Below are positions 1 through 11,232 of a DNA stretch of 21,920 nucleotides, piece by piece. Where the stretch lies: the NCBI RefSeq assembly GCF_000966975.1, contig NZ_JZWV01000021.1, positions 1 to 21,920 on the forward strand, read 5' to 3'. The stretch comes from Streptomyces katrae. GTDB lineage: Bacteria > Actinomycetota > Actinomycetes > Streptomycetales > Streptomycetaceae. The translations under genes and the position numbers were made by a program. The stretch's first letter is position 1, and every line of letters begins with the position of its first letter. The notes under the pieces were generated by a model. The model searched no databases. It was not told the DNA's origin and saw only the letters and a program-made list of their open reading frames with translations.

Positions 1-145
1 CCGAGAAGGCGCAGGTCAGGAGCGGATTAGAAGCTTCCGGGGACCTTCGTCACCAGTTGCGGCGGGCCCGCTCCGAGGCCGCGTCACCACCCCTTCGCGA
101 CCACACTCCGAGACGGCCACGGCCGGGGAGGGGTCACCGGGAGGG
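1..145. other. window edge, no supported gene
   Basis: This stretch lies downstream of the pyrE stop. Short open frames exist on both strands, but their translations are Arg/Pro/Ser-rich and look like no family I know. It may contain the pyrE 3' untranslated region and the edge of a neighbouring gene that is cut off by the window. I see no convincing terminator hairpin. Confidence 0.4.
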
Positions 146-685
146 TCAGGCCAGGCCCAGGTCGCCCAGCTGGTAGCCGGTGAGGTAGGGCAGGCCGGCC
201 CCGGCGATGGCCTCGGCGGCACCGCGGTCCACGATGGTGGCGACGGCGACGACCTCACCGCCGGCCTCGCGGACCGCCTCGACGGCGGTCAGCGGGGAGC
301 CGCCCGTGGTGGAGGTGTCCTCGACGACCAGGCAGCGCTTGCCCTTGACGTCGGTGCCCTCGATCCGGCGCTGCATGCCGTGCGCCTTCTGCGCCTTGCG
401 GACGACGAAGGCGTCCAGGCGCTGCCCGCGCGCGGCGGAGGCGTGCAGCATCGACGTGGCGACCGGGTCGGCGCCCAGGGTCAGGCCGCCGACGCAGTCG
501 AAGTCGAGCTCGGCGGTCAGGTCGAGCATGACCTGACCGACCAGCGGAGCGGCCTCGCCGTCGAGGGTGATGCGGCGGAGGTCGATGTAGTAGTCGGCCT
601 CCTTGCCGGAGGAGAGGGTCACCTTGCCGTGCACGACGGCCTTGTCCTTGATCTGCTGCAGAAGCGCATCGCGTACGTCAGTCAT
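146..685 (-). CDS. pyrE: orotate phosphoribosyltransferase
   Basis: This 179-residue protein transfers the phosphoribosyl group of PRPP to orotate, giving OMP in de novo pyrimidine synthesis; it acts in the cytosol. The PRPP-binding signature is clear at residues 118-130 (CLVVEDTSTTGGS, with the acidic pair E122-D123). The catalytic-loop region around residues 96-110 (VRKAQKAHGMQRRIEG) carries the expected lysines. Length fits the short actinobacterial PyrE form. The start at 685 gives the usual N-terminus but has no strong Shine-Dalgarno sequence. It lies only 21 bases after the epimerase stop codon, so it may be read through from that gene. Identification is firm. Confidence 0.96.
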   Translation of the reverse strand: MTDVRDALLQQIKDKAVVHGKVTLSSGKEADYYIDLRRITLDGEAAPLVGQVMLDLTAELDFDCVGGLTLGADPVATSMLHASAARGQRLDAFVVRKAQKAHGMQRRIEGTDVKGKRCLVVEDTSTTGGSPLTAVEAVREAGGEVVAVATIVDRGAAEAIAGAGLPYLTGYQLGDLGLA

Positions 686-706
686 GGCATCGAGCTTAAA
701 GGGGCC

Positions 707-1495
707 CTAGCGCAGGCGGCGCCAGGTCCAGGTGGTGGAGACCTCCAGCGGGTCCACGGGGGTGACCAGGCGCGGGAGGGTGTTCAGACCGTTCGGCGGG
801 CCGGACTGCGGCTCGACGCAGACGGCCTCGGGCTGCTCGTCGTACACGACCACCCATTCGGCCGGGCTGGTCACCTTCAGCTCCAGCTCCCCCGGCCAGG
901 TGAGGGTGACGTCGACCCCGTAGGGCATCCCGAAGCAGTCGTCCCACGGGCCGGGGGCCGGATCGATACGGCGTCCGGTGGGCAGGTGGTCCTCGCCGCG
1001 CTCCTCCTGCCAGGCCGGATCGAAGGCGATCCGCGCCGCGGGGCCGCCCTCCGTCAGGGTGCGGTTGAACCAGGGGTGCCAGCCGGCCTGGGCCGGGAAG
1101 GAGTCCTGGTAGGTCTCCACCCCCAGGGTGATCTTCAGGGAGTCCTGGCCCAGTTCGAAGGACTGGGTCACCCGGCCGGGGTGCGGCCAGGGGTCGGCGA
1201 GGTCGAAGTAGAAGGCCGCCCCGGTGTCGGTCACGGAGGCGGTCCGCCAGGGCAGGTCGCGGCCGAGGCCGTGGATGGCGTGCGGGGGGTGGTTCACGGG
1301 CAGCCGGTGGACGGTGCCGCCGTCGCGGAACTCCCCGTTCGCGGTGCGGCCGCACCAGGGGACCATCGGGAAGGACCCGTAGCGCGGGCCCTGGCGCAGC
1401 AGCTCCAGGCCGTCGACGCGCAGGCTGCCGACGCGGCAGCCGTTGTCCTGGTCGATGGTGATGTCGGCGCCGCCGGCGCTCAGTTGCGTACTCAT
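707..1495 (-). CDS. aldose 1-epimerase family protein
   Basis: This 262-residue protein belongs to the galactose mutarotase-like superfamily, which interconverts the alpha and beta anomers of aldoses or acts on hexose-6-phosphates. Expected active-site positions are visible: R50 in PWCGR, H75 in HAIHGLGR, H140 in GWHPWFN and the catalytic-type Glu E228 in CVEPQSGPPN. No signal peptide is seen, so it should be cytosolic. The ATG at 1495 sits about nine bases behind a weak AGG. It lies just upstream of pyrE in the same direction and may be cotranscribed with it, although the two share no pathway. The exact sugar substrate cannot be read from the sequence. Confidence 0.88.
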   Translation of the reverse strand: MSTQLSAGGADITIDQDNGCRVGSLRVDGLELLRQGPRYGSFPMVPWCGRTANGEFRDGGTVHRLPVNHPPHAIHGLGRDLPWRTASVTDTGAAFYFDLADPWPHPGRVTQSFELGQDSLKITLGVETYQDSFPAQAGWHPWFNRTLTEGGPAARIAFDPAWQEERGEDHLPTGRRIDPAPGPWDDCFGMPYGVDVTLTWPGELELKVTSPAEWVVVYDEQPEAVCVEPQSGPPNGLNTLPRLVTPVDPLEVSTTWTWRRLR

Positions 1496-1572
1496 ACCGG
1501 CGAGCCTATGGCGCTCCGCGAGGGCACGTGCTCAACGACGGCTCGGGATTCGGCGGGGCCGGGCGGGTGGGG

Positions 1573-2436
1573 TCAGCGGCGGCGGCGCAGGGCGCGGCCG
1601 ACGACCACGGCGGAGGCCAGGGCCAGGGCGGCGGCCGGGGCGATCCAGCGCAGGGCGGGGCCGCTGCCGCCGGCCGAGGGGGCCGGGACGGGGGCGTAAC
1701 GGCCGCGCGGGGGTGCGTGGTCGACCTCCTCCGCACTGCGGCCGATCATCGTGCGGCGGGCGTGGGCGGCCTCGGCCGGGGGGTTCGGGGGTGCGGTGGG
1801 GTCGGCGGGGGCCGGGGCCTCGCCCGGCCCGGCGGTCTGCGGGAGTTCGCCGAGTTCGGGGAGCCCGGCGAAGTCGGGCAGGTCGGGCAGGTCTGTGAAG
1901 CCCTCGTCCAGGAAGGGGTTGCGGGACGACGGCGGCACGTCGGTGTCGAAGACGGAGGCCGCACCGGTCCCGGGCTCCCCCTCGGCCCCGCTCTCCTCCG
2001 GGCCGGCCGCCTCGGCCAGGTTGGCGCAGAACCGGTCGAGCAGCCGCCGCAGGGCGGTGGTCAGCGCCTCGGCGTCGAGGCCGGCGGTCCGCCCGTCGGC
2101 GGTGGCCTCCCCGGTGAACTCCAGCCGGGTCCCGCCCTCGTGGGGGGTCAGCCGCAGCCCGGCGGACAGTTTGACGGTGCCCTGGCCGCGCACCTCGGCG
2201 CCCTCGCACTCCGCGGTGAAGTGCTCCGGGTCCCGCTCGGCCAGCGCCAGCGTCCCCCGGTAGGTGACGCTGCTGGAGCCGACCCGCAGCCTGAGCCGCC
2301 CGGCCACCGCCCCGGGGGCCGCGCCGGCGTCGGCGTCCTGCTGGAGCCCGGGGACGCAGCCGGCCACCCGGGCGGGGTCGCGCAGCACGGCGCGCAGATC
2401 GTCTGCCGGTACCGGTACGAACACCTGATGCTCCAT
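1573..2436 (-). CDS. CoxG/SRPBCC-like protein with C-terminal membrane anchor
   Basis: Residues 1-142 of this 287-residue protein match the SRPBCC fold as found in CoxG (carbon monoxide dehydrogenase subunit G family). The start MEHQVFVPVPADDLRAVL, the block D20-PARVAGCVPG-30, the G-x-V strands and the final helix ending in RFCANL are all visible. A Pro/Glu/Ala-rich, probably disordered linker follows (about 145-258). The protein ends in a hydrophobic segment (about 262-279) followed by four arginines, which suggests a tail anchor with the SRPBCC domain in the cytosol. No CO dehydrogenase genes lie nearby, so a CO role is not supported. A lipid or hydrophobic-ligand binding role is possible by fold only. 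Confidence 0.8.
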   Translation of the reverse strand: MEHQVFVPVPADDLRAVLRDPARVAGCVPGLQQDADAGAAPGAVAGRLRLRVGSSSVTYRGTLALAERDPEHFTAECEGAEVRGQGTVKLSAGLRLTPHEGGTRLEFTGEATADGRTAGLDAEALTTALRRLLDRFCANLAEAAGPEESGAEGEPGTGAASVFDTDVPPSSRNPFLDEGFTDLPDLPDFAGLPELGELPQTAGPGEAPAPADPTAPPNPPAEAAHARRTMIGRSAEEVDHAPPRGRYAPVPAPSAGGSGPALRWIAPAAALALASAVVVGRALRRRR

Positions 2437-2485
2437 GCGGTCGAGCCTACCGACGAGAGCCGCCCGTGCACACGGACGCGACGGC

Positions 2486-4126
2486 CTAGGAGTAGCGCGG
2501 GTGCGGAAGCGTGGAGGGGGGCAGGCCGGGGAGGCGGGTGCGGGCCGCGTCCCGGGCGGCGTCCTGCAGGCCCCGGGTGGAGACCGCGCGCAGGGCGGGC
2601 GTGTCGCGGTCCACCCGGAGCTCGGGGACCCGGTCCCGGCGGGCGAGGACGAAGCCCCAGTCCTGCGGTGGGGCGTCGGCGGCGCCGAGGGTGCGGTCGG
2701 GCCCGGCGGCGAAGCCCGAGAGGCGGCCGCCCGCGCTGTAGGGGGTGGTGCGCAGGCCGGCGGCGCGCAGGGTGGACTCGACGGTCCAGTACGTACGGGG
2801 CCTCGTGCCCAGCGGTCCCGCGTGGACGGCGATGCGTCCGCCCGGGTTGAGGGCCCGGGCGGCCAGCCCGTAGAACTCCTGCGAGTACAGCTTGGTGCTC
2901 GGGGTGATGCCCGGGTCGGGGAGGTCGGAGACGATCACGTCGAACCGGGCGCGGGCGGCGGGGCCGCGCAGCCAGCCGAAGGCGTCCTCGGAGACCACGC
3001 CCAGGCGGGGGTCCTCGTAGGCGCGGCCGTTGAGGGCGGAGAGCATCGGGTCGGTGCGGGCGAGCTCGACCACCCCGGGGTCGAGCTCGACCACGGTGAC
3101 GGAGACGACGTCCGGGTAGCGCAGGACCTCGCGGGCGGCGAGCCCGTCGCCGCCGCCGAGGACCAGGACCCGGGCGTGCGGGCCGGTCATCGCGGGGTGG
3201 ACCAGGGCCTCGTGGTAGCGGTACTCGTCGTAGCCGCTGACCCGCAGCCGCCCGTCGAGGTAGAGGTCGAGGGAGCGCGGGGAGCCCGTGGAGGGGCCGG
3301 TCAGCACCAGTTCCTGCACCCCGGTCTGGACCGCCACCCGTACCTCCCCGCCGTAGACGGCGGTCCGCGCGACGCGCTCGAAGTCGTCGGCGAGCAGGGT
3401 CGCGCAGGCGAGCCCCGCGAGCACCACGGCGTTGACCGTGAGGAGCAGCCAGCGGCAGCGGCGGCTGAGGTCGCGGCGGAACAGCCACAGGACGAGGCCG
3501 CCGCCGACCACCGCGTTGACGGTGCCGGTGAGCATCGCGCCGGTGAGCTGGCCCAGGACGGGCAGCAGCAGGAAGGGGAAGGCGAGCCCGCCGACCAGGG
3601 CGCCCACGTAGTCGGCGGCGAACAGGTCGGCGACGGCCCCTCCGGCGTCCTGTCTGCGGATCCGCTGGATGAGGACCATCAGCAGCGGGATCTCGGCGCC
3701 GATGAGCACCCCGATGGCGAAGGAGAACGCGACGAGCGCGGGCCGGGACTCGCCCAGCCAGGCGAAGCTCGCGTAGAGGGCCATGGCGGAGAACCCGCCG
3801 AGCAGGGCGAGTCCGGCCTCGATGGCGGCGAAGCCGAAGGCGGGCCGGGTGCGCAGCCGTTTGGCGAGGAGGGAGCCGACGCCCATGGCGAAGACCATGA
3901 CGGACAGCACGACGGACGCCTGGGTAACGGAGTCGCCGATGAGGTACGAGCCGAGGGCGAGGAGCTCCAGCTCGTATACGAGTCCGCAGGCGGCGCAGAC
4001 GAACACCGTGGCCAGGACGAGGAGTCGGCCGGTCCGGGGCTGTACGGGCAGGGCGGCCGGGACGGTCTGCACGCCCCGCGGCTCCGCCGCCGGGAGCACC
4101 CCGCGGGGGGCGGAACGGTCGATCAT
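2486..4126 (-). CDS. membrane-fused spermidine synthase-like protein
   Basis: This 546-residue protein has two parts. Residues about 34-245 hold roughly seven hydrophobic helices. Residues about 255-520 form a polyamine aminopropyltransferase (SpeE) domain. Its motifs include the polyamine-site block D300-E-YRYHE-306, the nucleotide-binding GGGDG at 324-328, an acidic strand end E347-LD, D381-A-F, DLPDP at 401-405 and YSQEFY at 414-419. Known relatives are multi-pass membrane SpeE proteins whose true substrate is often unproven. The ATG at 4126 has no clear Shine-Dalgarno sequence. Upstream lies an intergenic region of 162 bases with two inverted repeats. The family is clear; polyamine synthesis as its activity is an inference. 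Confidence 0.88.
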   Translation of the reverse strand: MIDRSAPRGVLPAAEPRGVQTVPAALPVQPRTGRLLVLATVFVCAACGLVYELELLALGSYLIGDSVTQASVVLSVMVFAMGVGSLLAKRLRTRPAFGFAAIEAGLALLGGFSAMALYASFAWLGESRPALVAFSFAIGVLIGAEIPLLMVLIQRIRRQDAGGAVADLFAADYVGALVGGLAFPFLLLPVLGQLTGAMLTGTVNAVVGGGLVLWLFRRDLSRRCRWLLLTVNAVVLAGLACATLLADDFERVARTAVYGGEVRVAVQTGVQELVLTGPSTGSPRSLDLYLDGRLRVSGYDEYRYHEALVHPAMTGPHARVLVLGGGDGLAAREVLRYPDVVSVTVVELDPGVVELARTDPMLSALNGRAYEDPRLGVVSEDAFGWLRGPAARARFDVIVSDLPDPGITPSTKLYSQEFYGLAARALNPGGRIAVHAGPLGTRPRTYWTVESTLRAAGLRTTPYSAGGRLSGFAAGPDRTLGAADAPPQDWGFVLARRDRVPELRVDRDTPALRAVSTRGLQDAARDAARTRLPGLPPSTLPHPRYS

Positions 4127-4163
4127 GCAGCGAACCGTACGTCACCACCCACGGACACCCTGT

Positions 4164-4177
4164 CACCCACATGGGTG
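4164..4177. promoter_or_regulatory. inverted repeat CACCCA-N2-TGGGTG upstream of the SpeE-like gene
   Basis: A perfect 6+2+6 palindrome lies 38 bases upstream of the SpeE-like start codon. Its position would suit a repressor operator. No known regulator is assigned. Confidence 0.3.
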
Positions 4178-4231
4178 CAAGTGCCGCATCTATCCCGCCA
4201 GTTGGCGTAATCCGTACGCAACCCGGCCGTA

Positions 4232-4250
4232 TGGAACCAGCCGTGTTCCA
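4232..4250. promoter_or_regulatory. inverted repeat TGGAAC-N7-GTTCCA
   Basis: A perfect 6+7+6 inverted repeat lies between the stop of the DUF2617-like gene and the start of the SpeE-like gene. The 19-bp span and spaced half-sites look more like a protein-binding site than a terminator, because no U-tract or long GC stem is present. The binding protein is unknown. Confidence 0.3.
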
Positions 4251-4288
4251 CCCGCCCCTGCCCGGGCCGGACACCCCATCCGCTGCCG

Positions 4289-4807
4289 CTAGACCGGCGC
4301 CCCCATCCGCACGCCCACCCGGGTGCGGGTGGCCACCAGCTGCCCCTCCTGCGGGTAGGCGTGCCAGGTCCGCCAGCGCACCTGCCCCTCGTGCCGCTGG
4401 GCGAGCATCGCGGTGAAGGCGTGCGGGTCACCCGGAAAGGTGCCCGCCAGGCCGTTCGGGTGATCCGCGACCAGGGCGAGCAGTTCCTGGGCCCGTCCCG
4501 CGAAGGAGCCGCGCGAGAGGGTCTCGACACGCGCGGCGAACTCGTACTCCCAGTCCCCCACCCGCTTCGCCACGCCCAGCGGCAGCGGCGTACGGCTGCC
4601 GGGCATACAGGCGACCGTCTCCGAACAGAGCACCTCGCCCTCCTCCAGGAGCACCTGATGGGAGGCCCCGAGCAGGCGCAGCTCCACCTTCGCGTCGTGG
4701 AGCTGGAGGTTCAGTACGGCCAGGGCGGGCAGTCGGTCCCGTCCCAGGGCCCAGGCGAGATCGGCGGCACGCGTGTCGGTGTAGGTGGTCTGGAGGGTCG
4801 TGAGCAT
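4289..4807 (-). CDS. DUF2617-like protein
   Basis: This 172-residue protein resembles the actinobacterial DUF2617 family, recalled from its N-terminus (MLTTLQTTYTDTRAADLAW). No enzyme motif, signal peptide or membrane helix is evident, so it is probably cytosolic and its function is unknown. I chose the ATG at 4807 because it has GGAG eight bases upstream and gives the family-like N-terminus. The in-frame ATG at 4885 would add 26 Arg/Pro-rich residues and overlap a region that looks non-coding. It is followed on the same strand by the SpeE-like gene, but 162 bases away, so cotranscription is uncertain. Confidence 0.75.
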   Translation of the reverse strand: MLTTLQTTYTDTRAADLAWALGRDRLPALAVLNLQLHDAKVELRLLGASHQVLLEEGEVLCSETVACMPGSRTPLPLGVAKRVGDWEYEFAARVETLSRGSFAGRAQELLALVADHPNGLAGTFPGDPHAFTAMLAQRHEGQVRWRTWHAYPQEGQLVATRTRVGVRMGAPV

Positions 4808-4890
4808 GAGTCGGCTCCGCAAACGCGCGAGGGAGAGGGGCCGGGGCCCGCCAGCGGCAAAGGAACGGGTGGGTGGCACCGGCACGGGTC

Positions 4891-4910
4891 CCCCCAGCGG
4901 GAGCTGGGGG
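4891..4910. repeat. perfect hairpin, 8-bp stem with GGGA loop
   Basis: CCCCCAGC at 4891-4898 pairs with GCTGGGGG at 4903-4910 around a GGGA tetraloop. From memory, hairpins with CCCCCAGC/GCTGGGGG arms recur in intergenic regions of Streptomyces. It lies in the presumed leader or promoter region of the DUF2617-like gene, 84 bases upstream of the start. Whether it acts as a dispersed repeat, an RNA structure or an attenuator cannot be told here. Confidence 0.5.
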
Positions 4911-5087
4911 AGAAGTCCAGGGAGGTCCTCCGAGGACTGGTCTACTCAACCGAGGGAATCATGAAAGGCACGGCACTCACAGCGTTTTTTACCCAAGTTG
5001 ACGGGGTTTACATCCCCTCGGGGGCTACCCGGTTCACGTGTTCAACAACAGGCCGTCCCCATGCCTTCGTACGCGCCCGAACAAGAA

Positions 5088-5120
5088 GACGCCCGAAGGA
5101 AGTTGTCCCCGCCGGGCGTC
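5088..5120 (-). terminator. probable terminator of the Cys-rich miniprotein gene
   Basis: GACGCCCG at 5088-5095 and CGGGCGTC at 5113-5120 form an 8-bp GC-rich stem with a 17-base loop, starting 34 bases after the minus-strand stop at 5155. There is no T-tract, which is common for actinobacterial terminators. The loop is rather long. Confidence 0.45.
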
Positions 5121-5154
5121 CTGTCCACGCGGCTCGCGCCGCCCCGCTCCAGTG

Positions 5155-5385
5155 TCAGCTGCCCCCGCACCCGCCGCCACCGCAGGACGAACCGCAGGAG
5201 GAGGAACCGCACGAGGAGGAGGAGCCGCAGGAGGACGAGGAGCCGCAGGAAGACCCCCCGCCGCCCGCCCACCAGCTGCCGCCGGAGCTCCCGCCGCTGC
5301 CGAAACCGCCACCGCCGGAGAGCTTCTTCGCGACCCAGATGACCACTGCGGCGATCGCCCCGACGACCAGTACGACGAAGACCAT
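5155..5385 (-). CDS. Cys/Gly/Ser-rich single-pass membrane miniprotein
   Basis: This 76-residue protein opens with a hydrophobic helix at about residues 2-18 (VFVVLVVGAIAAVVIWV) ending in KK, then a Gly/Ser linker with a WW pair at 38-39. The tail has six cysteines at 47, 53, 59, 64, 68 and 73, separated by Gly/Ser runs. The ATG at 5385 is chosen because a strong AAAGGGG lies just upstream and the helix begins at once; an upstream ATG at 5718 would run antisense through the aminotransferase gene. Tails ending GGGGCGG are known in several uncharacterised bacterial membrane proteins. The regular Cys spacing could bind metal or form disulfides. Function is unknown. It is divergent from the aminotransferase. 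Confidence 0.7.
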   Translation of the reverse strand: MVFVVLVVGAIAAVVIWVAKKLSGGGGFGSGGSSGGSWWAGGGGSSCGSSSSCGSSSSCGSSSCGSSCGGGGCGGS

Positions 5386-5521
5386 GTCACCGCCCCTTTC
5401 TGACACCCCGGTCCCCCGGGGGACGGGATCCCCGTGTCCCGTGTGCAGGGGGGATGCCCGCGGGCCGAACCGGCCAAAGCGCACTTGAGCAACTCCAGAG
5501 GTTCCCCGCAGGATGACGCCC

Positions 5522-6697
<1,176 letters not shown>

Positions 6698-6705
6698 GGC
6701 TCGAC

Positions 6706-7854
6706 ATGGACGTAACGACGAGACAGACGCCGCCCGCCCCCGCGCGGGCGGCGCGAAGACAGGAGCCCGCCTGGTCCGCCGGGCTCGCGCTCGCGGTGTT
6801 CGCCGGCGTACGCGGGGCCGGGGTGCTGGTGATCACCCTCGGGGCCTGGTGGGCCGACCGGAACCCGGTGCGGGTGCTCGGCGGCTCCTGGGACTCCTAC
6901 TGGTACCTCTCCATCGCCGCCAACGGCTACGGCCGCACCCAGATGTGGCCCGCCTCCGACTCCATCCAGAGCGACTCCGCCTTCTTCCCCCTGTACCCGG
7001 TGCTGACGCACCTGCTCGGCGGCGGCCCCGTCGCCGGCCTCGCGGTGGCCTGGACGGCCGCCGCGGTGGCCGCCGTCGGCATATACCGGGTCGGGGAGCG
7101 GCTGCTCGGGGCGCGGGCCGGGGTGCTGCTCGTCGCACTGTGGGCCTCGCTGCCGCACGCTGTGGTGCTGACCCTCGGCTACACCGAGCCGCTGCTGTGC
7201 GCGCTGGCCGCCTGGTCCCTGTACGCGCTGCTGCGCGAGCGCTGGATGTGGGCGGCCTCCCTGGCCGTCCTCGCCGGGCTGACCCGGCCGACCGGGATCG
7301 CCGTGGCCGCCGCGGTGAGCGTGCTGGCCCTGCGGGAGCTGCTGCGGGGCAGCCGCGCACCCGCGGTGTGGGCGGCCGGGCTGCTGGCGCCCGCGGGCTG
7401 GGTCTCGTACGTGCTGGCCGTCGGCGCGCGGCGGCACGAGCTGTTCGGCTACTTCACCGTGCAGCGGCAGTGGGGCTCGCGCTTCGACTTCGGCGCGGGG
7501 ACCGTCGGCGTCGTGGACAAGGTGCTGACCGGCGGGGAGGTCACGATCCCGGTGGCCGTGACGGTGGCCACCCTGGCCGTGGCGGGTCTGCTCGCGGTGC
7601 TCCTGCTGCTGGACCGGACGCCGCTGCCGCTGCTCGTGTACACCGCGGTCCTGCTGGTGATCGCCCTCGGCGGGGCGGGGTTCTTCGAGTCGAAGCCCCG
7701 CTTCCTGCTGCCCGCGTTCCCGCTGCTGCTGCCCGTCGCCGCCGCGATGGCGAAAGCCCGGCCTCGCACGGCGGTCGCGGTGACCGTCGGCATGGCCGGG
7801 CTGTCGTTCGGCTACGGGGCGTACCTCACGCTCCTGGCGAAGGTACCCCTCTAG
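6706..7854 (+). CDS. PIG-V-like membrane mannosyltransferase homologue
   Basis: This 382-residue polytopic membrane protein resembles the PIG-V/Gpi18-like GT-C glycosyltransferases of actinobacteria. Those use a polyprenyl-phosphate sugar and act on the outer face of the membrane. After a first helix (about 25-48) comes the first outer loop with W62-D63-SYWYLSIAANGY, where the Asp is the likely catalytic acidic residue. FFPLYPVL follows, then about eight more hydrophobic helices, the loop motif LTRPTG, and a C-terminal region with ESKPRFLLPAFPLLLP. It probably shares a transcript with the aminotransferase: AGGG overlaps that gene's stop codon and could serve as Shine-Dalgarno sequence. The acceptor (glycolipid, protein or polymer) is unknown. 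Confidence 0.8.
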   Translation: MDVTTRQTPPAPARAARRQEPAWSAGLALAVFAGVRGAGVLVITLGAWWADRNPVRVLGGSWDSYWYLSIAANGYGRTQMWPASDSIQSDSAFFPLYPVLTHLLGGGPVAGLAVAWTAAAVAAVGIYRVGERLLGARAGVLLVALWASLPHAVVLTLGYTEPLLCALAAWSLYALLRERWMWAASLAVLAGLTRPTGIAVAAAVSVLALRELLRGSRAPAVWAAGLLAPAGWVSYVLAVGARRHELFGYFTVQRQWGSRFDFGAGTVGVVDKVLTGGEVTIPVAVTVATLAVAGLLAVLLLLDRTPLPLLVYTAVLLVIALGGAGFFESKPRFLLPAFPLLLPVAAAMAKARPRTAVAVTVGMAGLSFGYGAYLTLLAKVPL

Positions 7855-7867
7855 GGGGCCGTGGGAC

Positions 7868-7890
7868 GGGGACGGCTAGGCGTCGTCCCC
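7868..7890. terminator. possible hairpin between convergent genes
   Basis: GGGGAC at 7868-7873 pairs with GTCCCC at 7885-7890, with GACG/CGTC as an alternative inner pairing. It overlaps the stop codon of the minus-strand YbjN gene and lies 13 bases after the plus-strand glycosyltransferase stop. It could end transcription in either direction, but the stem is short. Confidence 0.35.
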
Positions 7891-8418
7891 GCCGTCGGTG
7901 TCGGAGTCGCCCTCGGCGGAGTCGATCTCCTTCTCCAGGCCGAGCTGCTCGACGAGCCACTTGTCGAACTCGATCGACGCGCGGACCCAGCTGACCGTGG
8001 AGGACACGAAGTGCTCCAGGCTGACGCCGGTGCCGATCAGCATCTGCGCCTCGCCGATGAGCCGGACGGAGCCGTCGTCGTGCGTGTGGCTGTAGACCTT
8101 GGGCCACAGGGTGCGGCGGTTCCAGTCGTCGATCGACTCGAGCAGCTGGGGCTTGTCGTCGATCGCGTGGGGGCGGTCGTAGAAGGTGCGGACGGAGAAG
8201 ACCTGCTGCTCGCCCTCACCACGGAACATGAAGTACGTGCGGAAGTCCTCCCACGGCGCCGCGAGGTCACCCTCGTCGTCGATGACGTACTTGAGCTCCA
8301 TCTGTTCCAGGAGCTGCTTCACCAGGTCCTGGTCGGGGACGACGGGGCCCGCCGGTCCTGTCGCCTGCGGTTCGGGCTGACCCCCGAAGTTCGGAATCGA
8401 GGCCGGGTCGATGCTCAC
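7876..8418 (-). CDS. YbjN domain-containing protein
   Basis: This 180-residue protein belongs to the YbjN family, which has a type III secretion chaperone-like fold and no enzymatic activity established in actinobacteria. The central part (about residues 35-150) holds the conserved features I recall: VPDQDLVKQLLEQMELKY, FMFRGEGEQQVFSVRTFY and the late block IGTGVSLEHFVSSTVSWV. The C-terminus is acidic and disordered (EGDSDTDGGDDA). The GTG at 8418 is preferred, because GAAGGGAAG lies six bases upstream and it gives the N-terminus MSIDPASIPNFGG. The in-frame start at 8511 has a poor context and would overlap the clpB terminator. The gene lies downstream of clpB, with a hairpin between them. 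Confidence 0.85.
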   Translation of the reverse strand: MSIDPASIPNFGGQPEPQATGPAGPVVPDQDLVKQLLEQMELKYVIDDEGDLAAPWEDFRTYFMFRGEGEQQVFSVRTFYDRPHAIDDKPQLLESIDDWNRRTLWPKVYSHTHDDGSVRLIGEAQMLIGTGVSLEHFVSSTVSWVRASIEFDKWLVEQLGLEKEIDSAEGDSDTDGGDDA

Positions 8419-8459
8419 CGTGTACTTCCCTTCGTGCGGATACAGCCATCCTCCACCAT

Positions 8460-8520
8460 CGCGCCCTGTCCGTGTCCACCCCCGCACCACCGATCCGCTC
8501 CGGGCGGACACGGGGGCGCG
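8460..8520 (-). terminator. probable clpB terminator
   Basis: CGCGCCC at 8460-8466 plus CGTGTCC at 8471-8477 pair with GGACACG at 8506-8512 plus GGGCGCG at 8514-8520. Together they form a two-part stem of 14 pairs with an internal bulge, starting 8 bases after the clpB stop. It separates clpB from the YbjN gene on the same strand. Confidence 0.5.
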
Positions 8521-8527
8521 GCGGTCC

Positions 8528-11119
<2,592 letters not shown>

Positions 11120-11179
11120 TCTCGGTTTCTCCTCTCCGGCGGGGCTGTACGTAACTCTGACAGGTTCAGCGTCTGCAAA

Positions 11180-11200
11180 GTTGAGTCTATTCCACTCAAG
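11180..11200. promoter_or_regulatory. HspR operator (HAIR) upstream of clpB
   Basis: GTTGAGT, then seven bases (CTATTCC), then ACTCAAG matches the HspR consensus CTTGAGT-N7-ACTCAAG with one mismatch in the first base. It lies between divergent clpB (start 11119, minus) and the PPOX-type gene (start 11233, plus). HspR control of clpB is established in Streptomyces. An effect on the plus-strand gene is possible because the site ends only 32 bases before its start codon. Confidence 0.9.
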
Positions 11201-11232
11201 GCAGGATTCGGGCCGGACGTATGCTTCGGGCC

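Larger units (their letters stand above)
4808..5154. other. intergenic region without a supported gene
   Basis: These 347 bases separate the DUF2617-like start from the Cys-rich miniprotein stop. They contain a perfect hairpin (4891-4910), a 13-base palindrome (4925-4937), a short AT-rich patch with a run of six T (about 4985-4990) and a terminator-like hairpin (5088-5120). A plus-strand frame beginning at the ATG near 4961 runs on antisense through the miniprotein gene and is Pro/Glu-rich, so I treat it as a shadow. The promoter of the DUF2617-like gene should lie here, but I cannot place convincing -35/-10 boxes. Confidence 0.6.

Noticed and set aside
380..1699. Long plus-strand open frame antisense to pyrE and the epimerase gene
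   Set aside because: Gly/Val/Ala/Asp-rich translation with no family resemblance; a mirror of the codon bias of the real genes on the other strand.
2148..4274. Minus-strand frame of 708 codons covering the SpeE-like gene
   Set aside because: Arg/Pro/Gly-rich shadow in another frame; the 2486-4126 frame has full SpeE motifs.
4961..5488. Plus-strand frame starting MKGTALTAFF antisense to the Cys-rich miniprotein
   Set aside because: Becomes Pro/Glu-rich exactly opposite the Cys/Gly/Ser tail and has no supporting domain; the minus-strand gene has a better start.
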